A stretch of 23,612 nucleotides of DNA, from the NCBI GenBank assembly GCA_019243595.1, contig JAFAUA010000224.1, forward strand, positions 1 to 23,612, in the 5' to 3' direction. Under the pieces are notes generated by a model, which was given only the letters and a program-made list of their open reading frames with translations, made no database searches and was not told the DNA's origin. Origin of the DNA: Acidimicrobiia bacterium (GTDB taxonomy: Bacteria > Actinomycetota > Acidimicrobiia > Acidimicrobiales > AC-14). Numbering within the stretch: position 1 is the stretch's first letter; each line of letters opens with the position of its first letter. A program made the translations under genes and the position numbers. This document shows, one piece after another, positions 1-6,089 of the stretch.

Positions 1-1876
1 CGACGCCGGGCTGGAAGCGCATCACCAAGTTGTCGAGCGGCGGTGGCGTCGCCACCCCCGACGGGGACAGCAGTGTGCGGACCGCTTCCATGCTCATGGA
101 CGCGCCGGTCCCGAGGCCGGAGACGTCACTAGAGCTCGGCATCACGCCGCGACCGACAACCCGCAATGAGGCCTCGCCCGGCACGCCGAGCAGCGTGACC
201 GGCACGCGATCGCCAACATGAGCATGGGCCTGACTGAGCGTCCGCGTCCCGAGGAGGATCTCGTCAGGGCCGAGGGGCAGACGACCCTCCAGGACCCGGG
301 GCTGGAACGACCCGGACAACGGCTGCAAGACGATGGCGTCGGCGCGTGCTCTACGGATCTGCAGCCCCACGCCGACGTAGCCGATGGCAAGGTCACGCAC
401 GTCGGGATCGCTCTGCACCGTCGCTGCCAAACCGGCAACGTCGCGGCTCGCCGTCGTGGTGACGCGAGCGTCCCACGCCACGCCGTAGAGGCGCGGCGAG
501 TCGAGGAGGTGGGCCAGGCTCCCGTTGAACACGAGAGCACCGGCGAGGGCGCCGACACCAAGCGCCGCTCCGATGACGGTCGAACGGATCGGAACGGCCG
601 ACCGGCCTCGGCCGGGGTCGAGCGCGAGACGGACGCCCGCGGCGACCGCCGGCGGAACCGACGACCGAGCCAGGGCGTCGCGCAACGCCGTCGGTACGCC
701 CGCAGCTTCGGCTACGTGGGTTGACGGCGCGCGGGCCGCACGCCAGCTCGGATAGGCCGCGGCCGCGACGGCGAGACAAAGAGTGCCGACCGCACCTGCG
801 GCAAGGACCGCGAAGTCGGCGTAAAGGCCCGGCCGTGGCTCGGCGATGCGGGCGATACCGACAGGGGTCAGAGGTGAGAGGGCAAGCGCCGTGACGACCG
901 CGACTGCGGAACCGGCAAGACCGATGAGTGCGGCTCGTCCGATCCCAATCGCCCACAGCTGGCCGCGTTCCATCCCAAGAGCGCGCAGGGCGGTGTGGTC
1001 TCGCGCCTCGAGCAGCGCCTGGCGGAAGAACAGCTGGCTGAGGATGAGCGCCACCGTCACCGCCAGCAGCGCAGTGAGGAGCCACAGCGCAACGCCCTGG
1101 AGGTGTATCGACCGCTGCGTGTTCAGGGCCTGGTCACGAAAGCGGAAGACGGCCGAGGGCCGTCCGCCCCCGAGGCGATCGGTCTCGCGCAGGAACGAGG
1201 TGAAGGTGCCGGCGCCGTTCTTGAGACGCACCGCCGTGGCGGGGGCTTCGGCGAGGCGGCCGGCGTGCTCGTGGGCGAACGCTGCTGAAAACCACACCAT
1301 CCGGAAGGCGTTGTTGCCCTGAGGTGGAAATTCACCCGCCCGCGCCTCGACACCGACCACGCGCATTCGCAGTGTGAGCGGCGGTCCCGCGTCGACGTCC
1401 GGACTCGCGGTCGCGGGGAGCATGTGCACGGTGAGCTGGCTGCGGACGTGGAGATGCCGCGCCTCAGCGACGACAAAGCTCACCATCACCTCGTCGGACC
1501 GCACGGGCGCTCGTCCGGAAAGGAGCTTCGCCCGGCCCATGACGCTGCCATATCGGTTGTCGAGAGGCGCGGCCAGGTTCACGTCGGGCTCCGTCGACGT
1601 GTAACCGACGAGCGGAGCCGTCGACGCGACTTCTGGGAGGGTCTTCAGCTGCGCTTCAGTTATCGAAGCGAAGGCGGGGTCGGTCGTCTCGAACACGAAG
1701 GCGTCGGGCCCGCGCATGGAGCGCACGAAGCGGGAGTACGAGGTATCAGTGCGCCGGGCGCCCGCCGCGGAGGAGATGACGGCACCCGCGGCGATGCCCA
1801 TGATCAGTGTCAACCCGAGCCAGGCCCGCCAGCGGGCGCGCAAGTCGGAACGGACGCGAAGCAGAACAGCAGTCAT
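1..1876 (-). CDS. FtsX/MacB-like ABC transporter permease, partial (3' end outside window)
   Basis: I read this frame by hand from an ATG at 1876 down to base 2. It stays open for about 625 codons without a stop, so the C-terminus lies beyond the window. Hydrophobic segments fall near residues 18-38, 263-285, 316-338, 354-374 and 434-455. A long extracytoplasmic stretch follows the first segment. A second begins after the fifth, which suggests two MacB_PCD-plus-FtsX modules in one chain, as in large actinobacterial permeases. The core FtsX segment contains an Ala/Arg-rich loop (LRALGMERGQL) typical of the family. The gene sits 40 bp downstream of the ABC ATPase on the same strand and is presumably its membrane partner, working in lipid, lipoprotein or peptide export or in mechanotransmission. 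The substrate cannot be told. Confidence 0.85.
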   Translation of the reverse strand, partial: MTAVLLRVRSDLRARWRAWLGLTLIMGIAAGAVISSAAGARRTDTSYSRFVRSMRGPDAFVFETTDPAFASITEAQLKTLPEVASTAPLVGYTSTEPDVNLAAPLDNRYGSVMGRAKLLSGRAPVRSDEVMVSFVVAEARHLHVRSQLTVHMLPATASPDVDAGPPLTLRMRVVGVEARAGEFPPQGNNAFRMVWFSAAFAHEHAGRLAEAPATAVRLKNGAGTFTSFLRETDRLGGGRPSAVFRFRDQALNTQRSIHLQGVALWLLTALLAVTVALILSQLFFRQALLEARDHTALRALGMERGQLWAIGIGRAALIGLAGSAVAVVTALALSPLTPVGIARIAEPRPGLYADFAVLAAGAVGTLCLAVAAAAYPSWRAARAPSTHVAEAAGVPTALRDALARSSVPPAVAAGVRLALDPGRGRSAVPIRSTVIGAALGVGALAGALVFNGSLAHLLDSPRLYGVAWDARVTTTASRDVAGLAATVQSDPDVRDLAIGYVGVGLQIRRARADAIVLQPLSGSFQPRVLEGRLPLGPDEILLGTRTLSQAHAHVGDRVPVTLLGVPGEASLRVVGRGVMPSSSDVSGLGTGASMSMEAVRTLLSPSGVATPPPLDNLVMRFQPGV

Positions 1877-1916
1877 GTGCGAGTCGGCCGAGGCGCACGC
1901 CCAGGCCGGTGGTGTA

Positions 1917-2705
1917 TCACGGCTCCCAGGTTGTCGACGTGATCGACTCCGTGATCGTCACTGACATGTCTTCTTCGGTGCCGTCGTCGATGCGACCGTC
2001 CCGCATGCGCACGATGCGCGACGCGGCGTCGGCGACCTTCTGGTCGTGGGTCACCATGAGGATCGCCTGGCCGCCCGCGTGCAGACGCCGGAAGAGCTCG
2101 AGGACCTCGAGGCCGCCGGCCGAGTCGAGGGCGCCGGTGGGCTCGTCGGCGAGGACGAGCGTCGGCTTGTTGGCGAGGGCCCGGGCGATGGCTAGGCGCT
2201 GACGCTGGCCGCCGGAGAGCACGCCGGGGGCGTTCCTCGCCTTGTCGGCCAAGCCGAGGAGGTCGAGCAGGTCGCGGGCGCGCGTCTCAGCCTGACGCCG
2301 CGGCATGCCGGCGATGATCGCCGGCAGCGTGACGTTCTCGAGGACGCTCATGCCCTCGAGCAGGTTGAAAAACTGGAAGACGATGCCGATGTGGCGGCGG
2401 CGCATGCGCGCTAGGTCGTTCTCGTCCTTGCCGACGAGAGAGTCGCCGGCGACGCTGATCTCGCCATCGGTCGGCGTGTCGAGACCGGCCACCAGATTCA
2501 GCAGCGTGGACTTGCCGCAACCCGACGGACCCATGACGGCGACGAACTCGCCGGGCGCCATCAGGAAGTCGACCCCCCGCAGGGCGCGTACGGGGACGCC
2601 TTCGGACTCGTAGGTCTTGCGCAGGCCCCTGACGTCGAGCACGTTGCCGTCGGGCACGGTTGCCTCGAGGACGCTGCTGGCGTTGGCGCTTTCTTCGGGA
2701 CCCAT
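1917..2705 (-). CDS. ABC transporter ATP-binding protein (MacB/LolD type)
   Basis: A 262-residue nucleotide-binding subunit of an FtsX-type ABC system. All ATPase motifs are present: Walker [11 protein letters not shown]-loop in [10 protein letters not shown], signature LSGGQRQR, Walker [13 protein letters not shown] and H-loop VTHD. The spacing and the phrase [16 protein letters not shown] are typical of the LolD/MacB/FtsE subfamily. A good Shine-Dalgarno (AAGGAG, 5 nt before the ATG at 2705) fixes the start. The gene starts 17 bp after the stop of the receiver-cyclase gene and is followed 40 bp later by the permease, so the three are probably one transcript. That would put exporter expression alongside the signalling protein. 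Family assignment is firm; the transported substrate is unknown. Confidence 0.95.
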   Translation of the reverse strand: MGPEESANASSVLEATVPDGNVLDVRGLRKTYESEGVPVRALRGVDFLMAPGEFVAVMGPSGCGKSTLLNLVAGLDTPTDGEISVAGDSLVGKDENDLARMRRRHIGIVFQFFNLLEGMSVLENVTLPAIIAGMPRRQAETRARDLLDLLGLADKARNAPGVLSGGQRQRLAIARALANKPTLVLADEPTGALDSAGGLEVLELFRRLHAGGQAILMVTHDQKVADAASRIVRMRDGRIDDGTEEDMSVTITESITSTTWEP

Positions 2706-2710
2706 GGGAA

Positions 2711-2717
2711 CTCCTTC
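2711..2717 (-). promoter_or_regulatory. Shine-Dalgarno of the ABC ATPase gene
   Basis: Read on the minus strand, GAAGGAG lies 5 nt upstream of the ATG at 2705. It is one of the few strong ribosome binding sites in the window and supports that start. Confidence 0.7.
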
Positions 2718-2722
2718 TTCTG

Positions 2723-4054
2723 TTACTCAGATGACAGGCCGGCGGCCTCGGCGGCGCCGATCCGGTAGGCGGCCACCGGCGCCTGCCGGCCCTTGACGAG
2801 CGCCGGCTCGAGGTGTTCGGCGGCGGGCTGATGGCTCAGGGCGTCGTACGTCGGCTGGCTGAGCACGATCTGGCCGGCGTCCGCCCACTGCTGCAGCCGC
2901 TGGGTGAGGTTCACGGTATCGCCCACCATCGTGTACTCGAGACGTTCCTCGGAGCCGAGGAGAGCGCCCGCCACCTTTCCCGTCGACAGGCCGATGCCAA
3001 GGTGGAAGGGGGGCAGGCCCTCGGTCTCCCACTTCTCGTTGACCTCGCGTTGGGCGGTCTGCATAGCGACGGCCGCTCGCAGGGCGCGGTCGGCGTGGTC
3101 GTCCTGCAGGACCGGCGCCCCGAACACCGCCATGACCGCGTCGCCGACGAACTGCATGACGGTCCCTTCCTGGGCGAGGATGGCGTGGTTCATCTGGGCG
3201 CGGTGGTCGTTGAGCTGACGGGCGAGCGTCGAGGGGTCGGCGGCCTCCGCGATCGTGGTGTACCCGCGGATGTCGGACATCAGCACGGTGACGACGAGCT
3301 CGGTGGTCTCGCCGAGCTTGCCGCCCCCCTGCTGGACCATCTCGGCCACGCCACCGGGGAGCAGTCGGCTCAGCGACTCTCCCTGCTCCTCTCGCTCGAC
3401 GATCGCCTGGTGCAGCATGCGCAGGCGGCGCAAGCCGCTTGTCGTCCCGGCGCTCGCCTCCTTGGCCAGCTTGAGGAACAGCTCCTCGATGGCGTCGGAC
3501 ACGGCCGCCGGTGTCGTGTGCTGGGCGGCGGCGATGGCCTTGATCGTGCGCCCCTCGGCGATGAGGCGAATGAGGTCCTCGTCGGCGTCGGTGACCGTGT
3601 CGGCCTCGGCAACGGGGTTGACGAGGGCCTCGACGATCGTGGGGTCGAGCATCGACCCGCCGGTGGCCACGGCGCGCACGGCGCGAGCCAGCTGGTCGCC
3701 CTCGGCGATGCGGTCCTTGAGCAGGTAGGCGCGGCCCTCGGAACCCTCGCTCAGCAGGGAGATGGCGTATTCCGGGTCGTCGTACTGGCTGAGGATGACC
3801 ACGCCGGTGCCCGGGTGCCGCTTGCGCAGCTCGTTGGCGGCATCGATGCCCTCGCGCTGGAAATTGGGCGGCATGCGGATGTCGGTGACGATCACCTGGG
3901 GGGCCGCAGCCTCGGCCCCGGAGACCAATTCGTCGTAATCGCCCGCTACGCCGACGACCTCGAAATCACTCTCGAGGTTGAGCAGGGCGCGCACGCCCTC
4001 ACGCACGATGAGGTTGTCATCGGCCAAAAAGACGGTGATGCGGCCGTCGAGCAC
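2723..4054 (-). CDS. Receiver domain-class III adenylate/guanylate cyclase fusion
   Basis: About 443 residues from a GTG at 4054. Residues 6-145 are a NarL-like receiver domain with acidic pair D12/D13, phosphoacceptor D58, S89 and K113. Residues 155-200 resemble a LuxR-type helix-turn-helix but are degenerate. A helical linker leads into a class III cyclase domain at about 250-440. Metal aspartates are D261 (SDIRGYT) and D305 (GDAVMAVF); transition-state residues are N382 and R386 (GDTVNLTQRL). The substrate-selecting position is Gln301 (MQFVGD) where adenylyl cyclases usually carry Lys. It should be a soluble, phosphorylation-controlled producer of cAMP or another cNMP. The frame runs open to a GTG at 4216, but the extra 54 residues are low-complexity Pro/Ala/Gly with no family resemblance, and the receiver strand begins right after 4054. 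It heads an operon with the ABC exporter and is divergent from a cNMP-binding protein. Confidence 0.9.
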   Translation of the reverse strand: MLDGRITVFLADDNLIVREGVRALLNLESDFEVVGVAGDYDELVSGAEAAAPQVIVTDIRMPPNFQREGIDAANELRKRHPGTGVVILSQYDDPEYAISLLSEGSEGRAYLLKDRIAEGDQLARAVRAVATGGSMLDPTIVEALVNPVAEADTVTDADEDLIRLIAEGRTIKAIAAAQHTTPAAVSDAIEELFLKLAKEASAGTTSGLRRLRMLHQAIVEREEQGESLSRLLPGGVAEMVQQGGGKLGETTELVVTVLMSDIRGYTTIAEAADPSTLARQLNDHRAQMNHAILAQEGTVMQFVGDAVMAVFGAPVLQDDHADRALRAAVAMQTAQREVNEKWETEGLPPFHLGIGLSTGKVAGALLGSEERLEYTMVGDTVNLTQRLQQWADAGQIVLSQPTYDALSHQPAAEHLEPALVKGRQAPVAAYRIGAAEAAGLSSE

Positions 4055-4095
4055 CCGCCCATTTGGCCTCGCGCGGCCGGAAGATGCAAGGGAGG

Positions 4096-4150
4096 CAGCC
4101 CCCCAGGCTGCGGGGGTGGCACCCCCCACCGAAGATTGCGGGGTGACCCC
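4096..4150. repeat. Cluster of three inverted repeats in the divergent intergenic region
   Basis: Three short palindromes lie in 55 bp: CAGCC-N5-GGCTG (4096-4110), GGGGGTG-g-CACCCCC (4112-4126) and GGGGT-g-ACCCC (4140-4150). The last two share a core and their centres are 26 bp apart. They sit between the receiver-cyclase gene and the cNMP-binding protein gene, just upstream of a candidate -35 box for the latter. They could be operator sites for a dimeric regulator or form structure in the cyclase leader transcript. If the cyclase started at 4216 this would be coding, which I consider less likely. Confidence 0.55.
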
Positions 4151-4151
4151 C

Positions 4152-4180
4152 TTGGAGGTAACCGTCGGCGTGCGTAGGGT
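4152..4180 (+). promoter_or_regulatory. Candidate sigma-70-type promoter of the cNMP-binding/MBL/FAD operon
   Basis: TTGGAG (4152-4157) and TAGGGT (4175-4180) are separated by 17 bp, the ideal spacing for a housekeeping promoter. Transcription would begin near 4187, giving a leader of about 32 nt that contains the strong Shine-Dalgarno. The palindromes end 2 bp upstream of the -35 box. Confidence 0.5.
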
Positions 4181-4205
4181 CATAGCCGTCGGGGGCGGCC
4201 CCGCC

Positions 4206-4213
4206 GGAGGAGG
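4206..4213 (+). promoter_or_regulatory. Strong Shine-Dalgarno of the cNMP-binding protein gene
   Basis: GGAGGAGG lies 5 nt before the ATG at 4219. It is the best ribosome binding site in the window and fixes that start. Confidence 0.75.
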
Positions 4214-4218
4214 CACCC

Positions 4219-5226
4219 ATGCGCATCGAGTCGTCCATCACCTCGGTCTCCTGGATTCCGTCGGAAGCCATCAAGGGGATGACCAAGATGCCGTTCGAGG
4301 TGGGTGGCCTCGCCCACTACGACAAGCCCCTCCCCGACGTCATCGACGTCAACGACCTCGAGAAGATGCGCGACAACGACCAGTTCCGGTTCGCGAACCA
4401 CCTCCGGGCGTGGATCCGCGTCGAGGACGGCCGCATCATCGACCACGGGCAGTCGGGCGGCACGGTCCTCAACTGCACACACATGAAATTGGGGCCCAAG
4501 GAGATCGTCTTCCAGGCCACCGCCTTCCCGGAGATCCGGCCCAAGCCCAAGGTGACGAAGACGTCCGCGACGTTCGTGCAGACGTGCGGCGGCCGGCCGG
4601 GCATGCCCGCTCCCCGGCGCGTCAAGCGCAAGCCCTACATCCAGCTCCGCCCGCCCACCGTGTGGACGACGCTGCAACTCACGCTGCACGCCGACGGCCG
4701 CGTCGAGCAGGAGATGACGGGTGCCACCCCGTTCCCCCGCCATTGGGTATACGACGGCGAGGGCAAGCTGATCGCCAAATCGGGGATGATCGACTTCAAG
4801 GAGTGGTGGACCAAGGTCTTCGGCAAGAAGCACACGCCGTGGGGCAATGAGGACTCCGCAGCGTTTGTCACGACCGTCGAGACGGCGCTGGAGCGCCAGC
4901 TCAGCGGCACGATCATGCGCGCCGGCAAGAAGCCCAGGATCAGGAAGATCAAGGAGGGCGGGACGCTCGTGGAGCAGGGAGAGAAAGGCGAGGAACTCTT
5001 CCTGCTCCTCGACGGTGTGCTGGCGGCCGAATACAACGGCGAGAAGGTCAACGAGCTCGGGCCCGGCGCCATCCTCGGCGAGCGCGCCATCCTCGAGGGA
5101 GGCACCCGCACGCTGACGCTACGGGCCCTGACGCCCGTGAAGGTGGCCGTCGCCCCCGCCGACCAGGTCGACAAGAAGGCGCTGACGGAAGTCGCCGTTG
5201 GACACCGTAAGGAAGACGGTCGGTAG
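4219..5226 (+). CDS. Cyclic nucleotide-binding domain protein with an unassigned N-terminal domain
   Basis: 335 residues. The C-terminal 110 or so form a CRP/PKA-type cyclic nucleotide-binding domain: the strand LFLLLDGVLAA, then a phosphate-binding cassette GERAILEGGTRT with Gly287, Glu288 and invariant Arg297. The Gly-to-Arg spacing matches the PKA/PKG cassette rather than E. coli CRP, and the residue after Arg is Thr. No helix-turn-helix follows, so it is not a CRP transcription factor. Residues 1-220 do not match a family I can name; they are soluble, with a His- and Trp-containing core (LRAWIRVEDGRIIDHG; PRHWVYD). It is probably a cytosolic effector whose N-terminal domain is switched by cNMP. 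It is divergent from the receiver-cyclase and is followed after 10 bp by the MBL hydrolase, so ligand from that cyclase is the obvious guess. Confidence 0.9.
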   Translation: MRIESSITSVSWIPSEAIKGMTKMPFEVGGLAHYDKPLPDVIDVNDLEKMRDNDQFRFANHLRAWIRVEDGRIIDHGQSGGTVLNCTHMKLGPKEIVFQATAFPEIRPKPKVTKTSATFVQTCGGRPGMPAPRRVKRKPYIQLRPPTVWTTLQLTLHADGRVEQEMTGATPFPRHWVYDGEGKLIAKSGMIDFKEWWTKVFGKKHTPWGNEDSAAFVTTVETALERQLSGTIMRAGKKPRIRKIKEGGTLVEQGEKGEELFLLLDGVLAAEYNGEKVNELGPGAILGERAILEGGTRTLTLRALTPVKVAVAPADQVDKKALTEVAVGHRKEDGR

Positions 5227-5236
5227 GGTCGCCTGA

Positions 5237-6073
5237 GTGAGGCTTCTGGTCTGCGGCGTTCGGGGATCGACGCCGGCGCCGGGACCGGACTTCATCCGGT
5301 ACGGGGGGAACACCTCGTGCATCGCCGTCCTCGCCGATCACGACGAGCGGCCGCGCCTCGTGCTCGACGCCGGCACCGGACTGGGCCAACTCTCGAAGGC
5401 GTTCGCCGGCGAGGCCTTCGTCGGCACGATCCTGCTGGGCCATCTGCACTGGGACCACACGCATGGCCTGCCGTTCTTTCCGGCCGGCTTCCACCCCGAC
5501 GCCAAGGTCACACTCTTCCTGCCGGAGCAGGGCGAGGACGCCGAGGAGCTTTTGGGCCGGGCCTTCTCGCCGCCCCACTTCCCGATCTGGCCCCGCCAGC
5601 TCGGTGACGGCTGGTCGTTCGAGAACCTCAAGGAGGGCGACCACGAGCTCGAGGGGTTTCATGTCCTGGCCCGGGAGATCCCCCACAAGGGCGGTCGCAC
5701 GTTCGGCTACCGGGTGAGCGACGGCCGGTCGTCGTTCGCGTACCTCTCGGACCACAGCCCGGTGTCCTACGGCCCCGGCCCCGAAGGCTTCGGGCCCTAC
5801 CACGAGGCCGCGGTGGCACTGGCCAGCGACGTCGACCTCTTGATCCACGACGCGCAGCACACCGCACCGGAGTTCGCGGCGAAGTCGTTCATGGGCCACT
5901 CGGCGGTCGAATACCCGGTCGGCCTGGCGCAACTGGCAGGGGCGCGAAAGGTCCTTCTGTACCACCACGATCCGCCGCGTACCGACGACGAGGTCGACGC
6001 CATCGTCGCCGGCTTTCGTGACAATCCCATCGCCGTGGAGGCGGCCAAAGAAGGGGTCGTCATCCAACTGTGA
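5237..6073 (+). CDS. Metallo-beta-lactamase-fold metal-dependent hydrolase
   Basis: 278 residues from a GTG start, 10 bp after the preceding stop. Weak GGTAGGG lies about 8 nt upstream. The MBL signature is clear: His69-x-His71-x-Asp73-His74 in GHLHWDHTHG, followed by later metal-ligand candidates D172 (YLSDHS), H221 (MGHSAV) and H243 (YHHDPP). The opening CGVRGSTPAPG and YGGNTSC are typical of the Lactamase_B_2/RNase Z-like branch that includes phosphodiesterases such as PhnP. There is no signal peptide, so it is cytosolic. The spacing implies co-transcription with the cNMP-binding protein. Since class II cyclic nucleotide phosphodiesterases have an MBL fold, cNMP hydrolysis is an attractive hypothesis, but the exact class II signature is not present and another phosphoester substrate is equally possible. 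Confidence 0.92.
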   Translation: MRLLVCGVRGSTPAPGPDFIRYGGNTSCIAVLADHDERPRLVLDAGTGLGQLSKAFAGEAFVGTILLGHLHWDHTHGLPFFPAGFHPDAKVTLFLPEQGEDAEELLGRAFSPPHFPIWPRQLGDGWSFENLKEGDHELEGFHVLAREIPHKGGRTFGYRVSDGRSSFAYLSDHSPVSYGPGPEGFGPYHEAAVALASDVDLLIHDAQHTAPEFAAKSFMGHSAVEYPVGLAQLAGARKVLLYHHDPPRTDDEVDAIVAGFRDNPIAVEAAKEGVVIQL

Positions 6074-6089
6074 ATGTCGACACCGCATC

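Noticed and set aside
142..1476. Several minus- and plus-strand open frames in the first 1.9 kb
   Set aside because: They are Arg/Ser-rich shadows; hand translation shows one continuous FtsX-like permease frame from 1876 to the window edge.
4099..4151. Possible G-quadruplex from the G-runs on the minus strand
   Set aside because: Loops between the runs are long and only three clear runs are present, so inverted repeats explain the pattern better.
2813..4177. A 454-codon plus-strand open frame opposite the receiver-cyclase gene
   Set aside because: The high GC content keeps antisense frames open. Its sequence is Gly/Arg/His/Leu-rich with no motifs, while the minus-strand frame has full receiver and cyclase signatures.
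4055..4216. A 54-residue N-terminal extension of the receiver-cyclase from a GTG at 4216
   Set aside because: It is low complexity, contains the palindromes and candidate promoter, lacks similarity to receiver proteins, and would leave almost no divergent control region.
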